Below are positions 34,897 through 45,581 of a stretch of 64,000 nucleotides of DNA, piece by piece; position 1 is the stretch's first letter, and each line of letters starts with the position of its first letter. Made by a program: the position numbers and the translations under genes. The DNA is taken from positions 124,001-188,000 of the forward strand of contig VZSF01002930.1 in assembly GCA_013398295.1 (NCBI GenBank). Reading direction: 5' to 3'. Origin of the DNA: Chionis minor (Eukaryota > Chordata > Aves > Charadriiformes > Chionididae). The notes under the pieces are model-generated. The model made no database searches. It saw only the letters and a list, made by a program, of their open reading frames with translations, and was not told the origin of the DNA.

Positions 34897-35550
34897 GAAG
34901 CTCAACATGAGCCAGCAATGTGCGATCGCAGCCCAGAAGGCCAACCGCATCCTGGGCTGCATCAAGAGAAGTGTGGCCAGCAGGTCAAGGGAGGTGATTC
35001 TGCCCCTCTACTCTGCTCTTGTGAGTCCCGACTTGGAGTACTGCATCCAGCTCTGGAGTCCCCAACATAAGAAAGACATGGACCTGCTGGAGCATGTCCA
35101 GAGGAGAGCCATGAGGATGGTCCGAGGGCTGAAGCACCTCTCCTATGAGAAGACGCTGAAAGAGTTAGGGCTGTTCAGCCTGGAGACGAGAAGGCTCCAG
35201 GGAGATCTTATTGCGGCCTTCCAGTACCTAAAGGGGGCCTACAGGAGAGCAGGGGAAAGACTTTTTACTAGGGCATGTAGTGATAGGACGAGGAGGAATG
35301 GCTGTAAACTGGAAGAGGGTAGGTTTAGATTAAATATTAGGAAGAAATGTTGTACTTTGAGGGTGGTAAGGCACTGGAACAGGTTGCCCAGATAGGTTGT
35401 TGAGGCCCCATCCCTGGAGGTGTTCAAGGCCAGGCTGGATGTGGCCTTGGGCAACCTGGTCTAGTGGGAGGTTCCTATGGCAGAGGGGTTGGAACTCGAT
35501 GATCTGTAAGGTCCCTTCCAACCTAAACCATTCTATGATTCTATGATTCT
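34897..35550 (+). mobile_element. CR1 LINE, 5'-truncated, with intact 3' terminal repeat
   Basis: Similarity starts abruptly at gaagctcaacatgagccagc and runs through the pol C-terminus and 3' UTR to about 2.5 copies of the (ATTCTATG) terminal repeat at 35530-35550. The abrupt 5' end and preserved 3' end are the normal outcome of CR1 retrotransposition. It is one of the best-preserved CR1 copies in the window. Confidence 0.95.
34907..35395 (+). pseudogene. CR1 pol C-terminal fragment, 162 codons
   Basis: An open stretch of the region after the CR1 reverse-transcriptase catalytic core. It reads [19 protein letters not shown] at 1-19, [19 protein letters not shown] near 33-51, then [12 protein letters not shown] near 65. 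[18 protein letters not shown] follows near 86, and HWNRLPR closes the frame. The first Met is an internal CR1 residue, not a start. A TAG ends the frame where other CR1 proteins continue with E-V-V-E-x-P-S-L, and the same sequence resumes in the next codons (gttgttgaggccccatccctg). The polymerase core and endonuclease are absent because the insertion is 5'-truncated. Confidence 0.93.
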
Positions 35551-37892
35551 TCTCAAGAGGGGGTCAGAAATATCCATTTAATCTGTGTTATTCTTTATGA
35601 TGACAATTATCTGGGCTTTTTCCAAATGTAAGGAATCAGTCAAGTGATTTTCTTGGATTGGGGGAGGGATGGGGGAAAGCGGGTTACCTGCTACACAGGA
35701 AATACCAGAAAGAATTGACTCTCATGGAATGCATTAGTAAGAGCTGTGAGGGCTTCCAATGGCACGCCGTTAAGCTCTACCTGTACCATTTTGATTTGCT
35801 GTTGTTATAAGATAGATCCTAAACCAGAGTTTGAGACCCCAGCTTCTCAAAATTACGGAAACTATTTCCTTATAAATAGTAGTTTAGCTTGGGAGGACCT
35901 TCGACTGGCTAGTGGTTGCTGGTAGTCATCCATCCACAAATGGTCATGACCTATAGATGGAAAAATCCTTGGAGATGAGCATCGCCAAATCTAATTCTAA
36001 GCTGATTTCGGGCATCACCCCAGCAAGGACACAGAACATTTTATTCTATTTAATTGTGGGGGTTTTGCCCTATAACTGTGCGAGGCTTGATTTGCCTGGG
36101 CAAAACTCCACAAATTTTATCAGAGCTAGGTCATTTCCTACTCATCCAGAATCTGGCAGAAGATTTCATGTTTTGCTGGGGCACTGTATTAGAGAAAATT
36201 AGAGAATACAGTTAACTTTATAATCACAGATAAATTAACTGTTACTTTCAAATACGACCTTCACTAGCAGCCCAATGAAAAATGATAAAGACTCAAAATC
36301 TTTGGGGAAAATTCTTTGCTGAGGACCTCCAGTTCCTTCAGAAACTAAAGGAGTTTGTGCATATCTGGTATCTCTTATCTCTTATGAATAAGTCAAGAGC
36401 ATCTTGAATACTGTTTTGTGTGTTAGTAATTTGTATGGATTTGGAAGATAACAGCAAGTTAGCAAGCCAAAAGGAATGCCTGAGCTGCTTCTGATTTTCA
36501 TCTTGCAGTGCTTAACAATATCGTAATGTGGGGAGAAGAGAGGAATGTTTAAATTACATTGCTAAGAAATTAGCTTATTTCCATGGACAGATTCCTTTTC
36601 GTGGGCCTGAAGGCAAACAGGGCTGACACGTGTTTCTTATTCCACATGGAATTCAGCAGTTCAACCACTAACCTTGCTGAATCCAAACAGGTTCGCTGCA
36701 TGCAAGGATATCTTATATGATTTTATTTTTTTTAAATGAAAATTGCACCAGAAGCAAAGCAATGGTTGGCTGGCTTAGAAAGAGATGCTTTTGCCTGATC
36801 AGAGCTTTGAGTTTACCTATAGTCATAATACATTTCTTAATACTCCTCTGTATATAGAATAATGATCTAGTTTACATCTTGTTATAAATGTGCAGCTTTC
36901 CATCATACCTGTACCTGTTATTTTGAATTCCAAGATTTTATTGGAGATTTTGCCTTATCTTACAGTGTAAGCTTAGAAAGCCTTTTGTCAGACGTATTCC
37001 CAAGAAAAGCTGGGCATTTTTTTACTGCAAGGCTGAGGCTTCTGGTCTGGAGAACTTATGTGACTATGAATTGCACTATAAGAGCTGATTTTGCTATCAT
37101 ATTTCTCTTTTGTTGCCATAATGGGGAAGCACTTATGGAAATCAGTGAAGGAAGTTGCATGTCCACTGAAGTCACTGTGCAAGATTTGCTTCATGACAGG
37201 AAGGTGTTAATCCAAATTTTCAGGGACAATATGGGGAGGAAAAATTCAAGAATAAGGACAAAGAAGATTGAATGACAAGAAATATAAAGATCCCACAGAA
37301 GAGAGAGAGATGTGCCAGAAGAAAGAAACAAGAAGCAGAAGAAATTAAAAAAAAGTTTTCAGGTCACTACACTAGAAATGTAAGTAAGAAGGGGTCTATT
37401 CAAATGCATGTTTGGTAGTCAACTGTCTAAGAGTGCTCCACGCAAAAGTTTGGAAACACTGTGTTATAGATACAAAAAGTTTTAATGAGAGAGCTGCTTT
37501 CCCCCTATATTTAATTTTTTGATTTTGTAAGCAGGATTTCCTATGCAACTGCCTATTACCTAATGAAACTACTGGTTTAAATACTGCAACTGATGCTTAG
37601 CAATTTTTAGGGTTTTTTTGATAATGTGCAATATTTATATTACAGAACTGATGAAAAAGCTGTACCCCATTTTGCTAGGTTATGAGCATAAACATAACCC
37701 TTCTCCAAAACCGCATATAATTTATCTAGGCAACATAGAGAAATTGTAGGGCACAGAAAACCGTAATGTTTTACTTAGGAAAGACAGATTCAATGGCAAA
37801 TTGGGGATAGGATTCATCTCTATCTATTTACAGACATGTTTTAAATGCCTAATGTGTCTTCTTTTTGTAGTTGGTGGAGAGAAGGTGTGAAT
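35551..37892. other. Unique noncoding DNA
   Basis: No exon or repeat is recognised. Frames of 81 codons (35957-36202) and 96 codons (36985-37275) show no domain and are treated as chance. Confidence 0.5.
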
Positions 37893-38358
37893 TCTGGAGT
37901 GTGTCCAGAGAAGGGCAACACAGCTGGTGAAGAGTCTAGAGCACATGCCTTATGAGGAGCGACTGAGGAAACTGAGGTTGTTTAGTCTGGAAAAAAGGAG
38001 GCTGAGGGGAGACCTTATCACTCTCTACAACTACTTGAAAGGAGGTTGTAGAGAGGTGGGGGTCAGTGTCTTCTCCTAAGCAACAAGCGATAAGAAAAGA
38101 GGAAATGGCCTCAAGTTGCACCAGGGGAGGTTTAGATTGGATAGTAGGAAAAATTTCTTCACCAAAAGAAAGTGTCAAGCATTGGAACAGGCTGCCCAGG
38201 GAAGTGGTGGAATCACCATCCCTGGAGGTATTTAAAAGACAGGTAGACATAGTGCTTAGCGACATGGTTTAGTGGTGGGTTTGGCAGTGTTAGATTGATT
38301 ATTGGACTTGATGATCTTAAAGGTCCCTCCCAATCTAGATGATTTTACGATTCTATGA
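37893..38358 (+). mobile_element. CR1 LINE 3' end, same subfamily as the 14938/16881 copy
   Basis: It starts at tctggagtgtgtccagagaa, corresponding to '[17 protein letters not shown]'. It passes through '[24 protein letters not shown]' and '[21 protein letters not shown]', and ends in a degenerate terminal repeat (gattttacgattctatga). An in-frame stop occurs after 'GVSVFS', and a short deletion lies in the '[10 protein letters not shown]' region. The 'LYNYLKGGC' and '[12 protein letters not shown]' wording matches the minus-strand CR1 near 15,000-17,200 more closely than it matches the other copies. Confidence 0.93.
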
Positions 38359-38834
38359 AATTATCTGATCTATTTTAGAACACTGTTGTAAGGTTTAATG
38401 AACAGTACACTAGAGGTGCCCATTTCTGTGTGTAATCTGTAGCTGATATTGAGACAAGTACCCCAGATTGAACTTATTTTTTTCAAAATTTAAAAAAATA
38501 CGACAGAATGTATTAATTTATCCCTAATAGAGCTTTTTAGAGGACTTCTATATGTATCAGTTTCAGCATAGATAGCATAATTATCTGAAAAAACAAACTA
38601 AAATCATGAATAACACTCAACATCAGAATAATCAATCCTTCAGTAGGAAGAACACTTATACAGATCTTAGGAAAACAGGACTTAAGCCCTTAGTCGTCCT
38701 ACTTCAGATTCTGAGTCAGTGTACTAGGTAGGCAATCTGAGATGTGCTTTCTTTCTCATCTTGATGCTGTTCCATCTTATCAAAATAAAAATTCATAAGT
38801 ACATATACATAATGTCCAACACCATTTGGCCCAT
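38359..38834. other. Unique noncoding DNA
   Basis: Nothing recognisable between the CR1 and the LTR. Confidence 0.5.
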
Positions 38835-39352
38835 TGTCATGCTTTGGGCTGGACTGACCCAATCAGGTGGAACAACAGATGTTCTCTCTCTCCTGCTCTG
38901 CTTTGAAGGGAGGCAGGGGAGAGATAAAAAAAGAGACTTTAAGAGTTTATAAGGAACTATAGTACTTTAATGAAATATTAATAATAAAATAATAAAAGGA
39001 AAATAATGAAATATATAAAAAAACCGTATCAAGATCCCAGGATGTCAAGCACATCACCAGCAGGCATGGAGGAAGTCCCAGATTGGACTCAGCAATGGAT
39101 GGGAACTGGATTCCAGATCTGGATTCAGGATCGGGATCAAAGGCAGACGAACATAAAGAGTCCTCCTTGGATGCCAGCTGTTGAAGAAAGAGAGCTGACT
39201 CTTTGATCCCTCAGCTTTTATACAGAGCATGAGGCAGATGGGATGGAATACCCTGTTGGTCAGTTTTGGGTCACCTGTCCTGTCCACTTCTCCCCACAGG
39301 TATGACCCCTCTACACTTTTCTGCTTCCAACCATCTAACGGGGCACATAACA
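38835..39352 (-). mobile_element. Probable solo LTR of an avian endogenous retrovirus (ERVL-like)
   Basis: Read on the minus strand it begins TGTTATGTG (39352) and ends CATGACA (38835), with the TG...CA termini of an LTR and a length of 518 bp. The upstream part carries a segment with 'ctgaccaacagggtattcca' wording, as in abundant bird LTRs I recall. A TATA box TATAAAA lies at plus 39216-39222. An A/T-rich region with an ATTAAA hexamer (plus 38966-38971) follows, then a pyrimidine-rich region before the end. No gag, pol or env remnant flanks it, so it looks like a recombination-derived solo LTR. I saw no matching 4-6-bp target-site duplication. The family name is from memory. Confidence 0.68.
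39216..39222 (-). promoter_or_regulatory. LTR TATA box
   Basis: TATAAAA on the minus strand, about 130 bp from the LTR start, the place expected for the U3 core promoter. Whether it is active is unknown. Confidence 0.5.
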
Positions 39353-39889
39353 AAGTTGGCTGCCCTTGGTTGTTATGGCAATGAGGAGTCCCCAGAGCCT
39401 TCTCTTCTCCAGGCTGAACAACTCCAACTCTCTCAGCCTTTCTTCAGAGGAGAGGTGTTCCAGCCTTCTGATCATTTTTATGGCCCTCCTCTGGACCCCC
39501 TCTAACAGGTCCATGTCTTTCTTTTGAAAGAACTGGATACAGTACTGCAGGTGAGGTCTCATGAGAGTGGAGTAGATAGGGAGAATCGCCTCCTTCCATT
39601 TTCTGGCCAGTCTTCTATTTATGCAGCTCAGGATACAATGAGTCTTCTGGGCTGCAAGCACAAATTGCCAGTTCATGTCTGATTTTTCATCCACCAGTAT
39701 CCCCCAGTCCTTCTCTGCAGGGTTGCTCTCAATCCTTTCATCCCTCAGCCTGTACTGATATTGGGGATTGCATTGACCCAGGTGGAGGACCTTACACTTG
39801 ACCTTGCTGAACTTCATGAAGTTCATTGGCACACTCCAGAAGACTGTCATGGGCCTTCTGGGTGGCATCACTTCTCTCAAGCATATCAT
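39335..39889 (-). pseudogene. CR1 pol C-terminal fragment, last codons from the LTR
   Basis: A 184-codon open stretch. Residues 27-40 (KFSKVKCKVLHLGQ) follow the CR1 'KFNxxKCKVLHLG' block. EKDWGILVDEKSDMNWQ is the 'DLGVLVDxKLNMSQQ' block, MRPHLQYCIQF and DMDLLEGVQRRA follow, and [15 protein letters not shown] lies near the end. The final residues (CYVPR) and the stop lie inside the LTR (below 39353), so the frame is a chimaera made by the junction. The start Met is arbitrary. Confidence 0.88.
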
Positions 39890-40716
39890 CTACACCATTC
39901 AGCTTGGTGTCATCCACCACTTGATGAAAATGTACTTTTTATAGCCTTGACTATCTGATATAGTCTGGTTACTGGTTTCCACTTGGGCATTGAGACATTG
40001 ACTATAACTCTTTGGACACGGCCATTCAGACAGTTTCTTATCCATATGATGATCCATTCATCAAACCCATATCTCTCCAATTTAGTGGCAAGAATGTTGT
40101 AGGGGACTGTATCAAAGACTTTACAGAAGTCCAGACAGACAACATCCATAGCTCTTCCCTCGTCCACTGATGCAGTCAATACACCATAGAAGTCCACCAG
40201 GTTAGTCAGGCATGATTTATCCTTGGTGAATCCATGTTGGCTGTTTCTAATCACCTCCTTGTCTTCTGTATGTTTCAACATATTTTCCAGGAGGATCTAT
40301 TTGATGATCTTACTGGGCACAGATGTGAGGCTGACTAGTTGGCAGTTGCGAGGGTCCTCCTTTTACCTTTTTAAAAATGGGCATGATGTTTCCCTTTTTC
40401 CAGTCACTGGGGGCTTTGCTTGACTGCCATGACTTTTCAGATATGATTGAGATTGGCTTGGCAAATACATCAGCCAATTTCCTCGGGACCCTGGGATTCG
40501 TCTTATAAAGTCCCATGGACTTCTGTATGTTCAAGTTCCTCAGGTGTTTGAACCCAATCTTCATCTACGGTGGGAGTGTCTTCATTCCCTCAGTCCCTGC
40601 TTTGAGGTTCAGGGGCCTGAGGGATGTGGGAAGAGAGATTACTACTGAAAACAGAGCCCCCAAAAAATCCTTGAGTACCTCAGCATTTTCCAGGCCAGTT
40701 GTCACTAGTTCTCCGG
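39375..40716 (-). mobile_element. CR1 LINE, 1.3 kb, missing its 3' end
   Basis: On the minus strand it runs from a segment upstream of the reverse transcriptase ('LVTTGLENAEVL', near 40700) through the polymerase and C-terminal domain. It stops at '[14 protein letters not shown]', near 39375. The HWNRLP block, 3' UTR and terminal repeat are absent, and an LTR begins 22 bp further on. Loss of a 3' end is unusual for CR1, which is normally cut at the 5' end, so a later deletion is likely. It extends further 5' than any other copy in the window. Confidence 0.92.
39910..40564 (-). pseudogene. CR1 reverse transcriptase, two overlapping broken frames
   Basis: The upstream frame (40310-40564) reads '[30 protein letters not shown]...[12 protein letters not shown]'. 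After a frameshift near 40310-40360 the next frame (39910-40281) reads '[17 protein letters not shown]...[19 protein letters not shown]...[16 protein letters not shown]'. It keeps the first catalytic aspartate block (LDFCKVFD). After 'KWKPVT' the conserved PQGSVLGPVLFN segment is gone, replaced by about 60 bases of unlike sequence. The YxDD-equivalent reads VVDD just before 'TKL'. The protein is dead. Confidence 0.88.
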
Positions 40717-40746
40717 TTTGTTTTGGTTTGAGTTTGGTTTTTTTTT

Positions 40747-40764
40747 GGGGGGTGGGGTGGGGGG
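40747..40764 (+). repeat. G-rich tract (G6-T-G4-T-G6)
   Basis: Three long G runs separated by single T, preceded by T-rich sequence with further GG pairs (from about 40718). This is a candidate two-tetrad or vacancy-type G-quadruplex. Confidence 0.8.
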
Positions 40765-40820
40765 AGTGTACATTTTGTTTTGATCTTTCTTTTATATAAC
40801 ATTGCTTGCCAATGTATATA

Positions 40821-40862
40821 ACATTGTTATATACATGTTATGGACATTGTTATATACAATGT
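40821..40862. repeat. 23-bp-period repeat with hairpin
   Basis: acattgttatataca occurs at 40821-40835 and 40844-40858. The second copy forms a perfect 7-bp hairpin, arms 40844-40850 and 40856-40862, with a 5-base loop. Confidence 0.85.
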
Positions 40863-41570
40863 TATATAAATGTTATACAATGAGGTCTTGGTATTGGTTA
40901 TTCTGCAGCCTGTCACTCTTCCATTTTCCACATCAAATGTTGCAGAACATGACAATTTTTTTAAAACTTGGGGAAAAAAATCAAAACACACAATATTCTT
41001 TGTGTGTTGAAAATTGCTTATTGCAAGGAGTGAACAGGGCTGCATATTTTAAAATACAGAACTGCATAAAAGATTAAGTGGGTGGTGACTGCCCGTACCA
41101 CTGGCTGTGGAAGGCAGCTGAGTGTGTCTAGAGAACAAATCCTCCTGGGCTGGGGGTTCTCACTGTAGCCAGACGTGATTTATCAACACAGTTACTTCAC
41201 AGGATAGAAATAAATGTAACTCCCTTTGTAATTTTGACTCTTTTCACTAGCAACAGAGGCAGCCTTTTGAGTGTTGTGGTGTTTTCATCTGCTCTGTTAC
41301 TTGCCTTGTAGCCATTCCTTCATATTTGTATCTTCCACATGCAAACTGCTGTTCTCTTACACAGTAGTTTTCTTTTTTCTTCTCCTTCTATCTTCAGAAG
41401 TGTTATTTTCAGGAGTCCAGCTGGACAACATTAGCACAATTAGAAGCCCACTGCAGAAGCTATTTGAATGTGTGTTCAGAAATCATAATGCTGTTGATTG
41501 AGCTGAGGGCAGCTTTATGCAGCCTGTGTTATTTTTTGAGATCTTACTGTCATAAGCCTCTTTTTCAGGA

Positions 41571-41596
41571 TTCTCAAAATCCTTTCTCAAAATCCT
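41571..41596 (+). repeat. 13-bp perfect tandem duplication
   Basis: ttctcaaaatcct occurs twice without spacer, as expected of replication slippage. Confidence 0.9.
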
Positions 41597-44232
41597 AACA
41601 TTAGTCTCCATTATCACATAATTTTTTCAAGTGAGGCTTTTCTTGTGCACTCTCTCTAGTTTAAAAGCATCTGTATGTGGTGAGCACAAATGACATCGGG
41701 TTTCTGGTTCAGTAGGTACATTTACATTTTAAGTTTTATGAATTTTAAGGATTAATTTAATAAATTACCTGGTTTACTGTGATTATTCAGTGCATTGGAA
41801 AACATCTTCCTCCAGAAACAGCAGCTGATTTTGCAAGGAACTTGTAGAAATATTTTGAACAGCGGACATCTAGTTCAAAACTCTTGCACAAAAAGGAAGG
41901 GAAGGCAAGTATGATAGATATTTCAATGAGTCAAGGAACAGTCCCATAGGAGACTCAATTCTTACATTATTTATGTCTCTTTTCAGCAGTGAATGCTTAA
42001 CAGTGTGGATCAAGCAATAAATTCTCTGGTATGTGCTTCCATCTCTGACAGCATGGCAATATCAGAGCTAAATTTTTCTACATTATTTTTCCTGAGAAGC
42101 ACTTCTAATTTTTACCAGTATCCATTTAGCAAGACAATAACTACAGCTTCAGCTCTCCGCAGCTGCTTAAATGTTGTATGTTACTTTCAGGGCTGAAAAT
42201 GTTGCAGCCGCTGTCCAAAACAAGCAGAAAACCATTAGAAATATAAGATCTCCTATAGAGATGAAGGTAACATTATGTGTCTGGAACTTTTACAAGGTTA
42301 GGGTAAGGTTTAACTTAAGATCATGCTTGGACAGTTCAGTAAACCTGTTTTCTACTAATAATATGGCTTGTGACATCCCTATTGTGAACTCTGCTCGTAT
42401 GGTTGGATTCTTCAGGTAAAAAAAAAAATTCTCCTGAAAGAGGTGTTATCTTCCTTTTCTGCCTTTGCATTCACGAGGGAAACATCATACAGCCAGGACA
42501 AATACTGCTGCTGCCAGATCCCTCTGGCACTTTCTGAAACAAGGAGGAGCTAATGATCCAAAATTATCCCGAACATCTAGAAGCCAGTGACCTGGTGTAA
42601 ATGTGAGTGCAGTTCCAGTAATGCCAGTACCTGATACTCTCAGAAGTCCCCCAAAAGAGCAGAACATCAAGCAAGTAATAAAACAGATGTAGCAGATATG
42701 ATACAGACTGATAACAATGCTGCACTGGAGCCTTGTCCATAGGTTAACCTTTAATGCATGAATGTTGTCCAGCAGGATGAGCAATACTATTTATGCACAG
42801 AAGAGAAACTGACAACTCTGTTTTCCTCTGGCTGAAAGGATTTATTTTTTTTTTTAATCTCTAATTCAGATCATAAGATCAGCAAATGAATCTTGAAGAG
42901 TCTGGAAGTAAATCTGGGCTCCAAGATACGTCAGTCCTAACTGGAAGAGCCTTGGAAAATAAAGATTTAAAGGAGCAAATTAAGTGGGTAAGAAAGGGCA
43001 TAAAGCAGCTGCAGAAAAAATGGTAGCAGCCTTAAGGAGAGGAGGGGAAGAGGGGCATAAAATGGGGCCCATGCATGGCTGTTTTCCACCATGCTTTCCC
43101 TCAACCTGCAGGTCCAGAGTTGGGAGGTGGAGAACAAACCATACTTGCTCCACGGTCAGCCACTTAGATCTTAACATGGTGATAAGTTTCCTTGCTTTTT
43201 TAAAGAAGAAATTGCTAATTGCATGTTCTAAATGTCTTTTGTCCCCCACTCTTCATAAAGTTTTCGGGCTTCCATTCTATGTTTTCCCTTCTCTTTCCCT
43301 CTAGTTAAATGCACTTCAAAGTAAAATTGTAGAATGAGTATGGCATTTGCCATCCTTCCATGGGCCATTTCCATTATATGCCCTACACCCTTCCTGTAGC
43401 TTGTCTCAGTATAGTTGGTGACTCTTCAGGGCAGAGTGCTCTCTTTGGGGGTGCATGGGATGCAGCATAAAGAAGACCCAGTACTGTTTGGTCTCAAGAT
43501 AGTATGATAATAAATAAATATTAATAAACCAAATTTAATGAGTCTCAAATTTGTCCGAGCAACAGCTTATGAACTAATGTTGCCTGCATTTATCTTTCTC
43601 AGAGTGCATGGAAAGGTTCTGCTTCAGTCTGCTGGTGTTCAGAAAGAACCAAACTAAGCACAAAAAACCTGGGGAGACCTTTGGAAAAAAGTAGGAATAT
43701 AGCAGTCATGGTTACAGTAGGCAGGAGTGTGAAATATCCACCGGCAAATTCAAGACCAGAGAGCACATAACACAAAAAGCGCTAAAGCACTTCCTCACCA
43801 TAGAAATGACCCTAAAAAATGATTGAAAGAGAAAGTAAAATGGATGGGTGTGAGGAAGCAAGGACAATTACTCTTTTCTCACCTTTTTGCAAGCTGGTAT
43901 CTTGTAAAGCAGCAGTCAGTGCTCTGCTTCTTTTCTCAGGCTAACAGGATCTTGGCAGAGGTAGCACAGTAGCTACTAGAGCGCTGATTACTGCAGTGTG
44001 ATGAGAGGTCCGTTGATGGTACCACAAATACGAGTACATGGTAAATAGCCAGTGGCATGCAAAATTGATGGTGGGCAAACTAAACTTATTTATGAGAAGT
44101 GGTAGTTCTCAAGGGTTATGCTAGTATATAGTCAGCTACTCGCCAACTGCTTAATAACAATAAAAAAATAAAAAGAGTTAAATAAATATCTAAACAGACA
44201 CACACAGAAATGCAGGCAATATTAAGCACCAA

Positions 44233-44254
44233 TTTATTTATTTATTTATTTTAA
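44233..44254 (+). repeat. (TTTA)5 microsatellite
   Basis: Four perfect ttta units and one imperfect unit (tttt, followed by aa). Confidence 0.9.
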
Positions 44255-45547
44255 TCCAGCACTTGAGGCTGGAAGCCAGGGAAGTCCAGGTGTTTGTTTG
44301 ACATTATAATCCCAATTCAGCTTCAAAGAAATGATTAAGAGGGAAATATTAAAGTTTCAATATCAATCAAGAAGGTAAAAAATAATTTTAGGGTTGTGCT
44401 GCAAGATTTATTTATTTCAGAGGTTAATGAACAGGAAGGCGTTCTTCCACTACAAAATTCTTGTTGACTTAGTTGATACTTAGGTTGCTGCCAACCTTAG
44501 TGTCTGGGGCTCATCCATGAGAGAGTAGGTCAGGACGCTGAATGTGGCATTCGGCTTATTTCTGTTACACTAGCTAAAGGCTTGCATTACTCTCACAAAA
44601 CTGCAAATGGTCTGTGCACATAATTTATGCTTGTATGCACACAACACTCACACTTCATGGTCTGTAGATGTTAAAAGTGCATTTTCCTCCTGGTCTACAT
44701 TCTCTTAGTTCTGCAGTAGTACAGCACTAACGTTCTCCCATATGTAGCTGCAGCGGAAGTCTGTATTTATCTGTAATATGCCTATGTCATATCTAGCCTG
44801 GTTTTGAAACAGTTGAGATTTTTATTAAGGAATTCTGAAGGTATGAAATGTCACCATACAACAGCAGCTGATGTTGATAGAGTATATTTGAGCATATTTT
44901 GGAAACTGTGAATTCAGATTTCATTAGTGCAGGTTATGGCTTTGAAATTAAAACTAATTCATGCACTGGCTAAATCATAAGTTACCACGGTCAGTGACTC
45001 CTTAGGTACAAGTAGTCAGCCCTGGCTTGCTTTGCTCATACAACAGATCACATCAAACGTGCCTCCGTTCCATATTCAGGTCTACATTCGACAAACAATA
45101 TTGTGATGGCCTGCTGGAACCTGCAGAGATGTAGGTTTTACTGTAGCTGCGGTTTTACAGACATTTAAAGGAAATGCAAAGCAATGTCAAGACTGCCAAC
45201 AAGGGAATCATATACCCAAGCAGGTTCCTTGAATTCTTTGGAGTAGGCAACTACTTAACGGCATCCATACAACTGTTTCAGAGCCCTCTGAGCTATATAT
45301 CTTTGATACTATGGATTCACGGTATTTTACATGTCTCAGGTATTTTTAAAGATATACAGTAGAGGCAATGTTAAATCCCATGTTCGCAAGCAAAGTAATA
45401 CCTATACTCTTTTTGAGAGACAATTTACATAGATACAGTTCCCCTTGTTTTCTAAATTAGCAGGTTATCACACATACTGCATGAATCCTTATTGTCCTGC
45501 CACACAGCAATGGAAATTTTATTTTGATGTTGGAGTGGACAGTCTGT

Positions 45548-45581
45548 GCTCTGGGTAAAGGTAGGCTCTGGGTAAAGGTAG
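45548..45581 (+). repeat. 17-bp perfect tandem duplication
   Basis: gctctgggtaaaggtag occurs at 45548-45564 and again at 45565-45581. Confidence 0.92.

Noticed and set aside
42984..43304. Overlapping frames of about 100 codons on both strands
   Set aside because: Mutual overlap on opposite strands and no homology.
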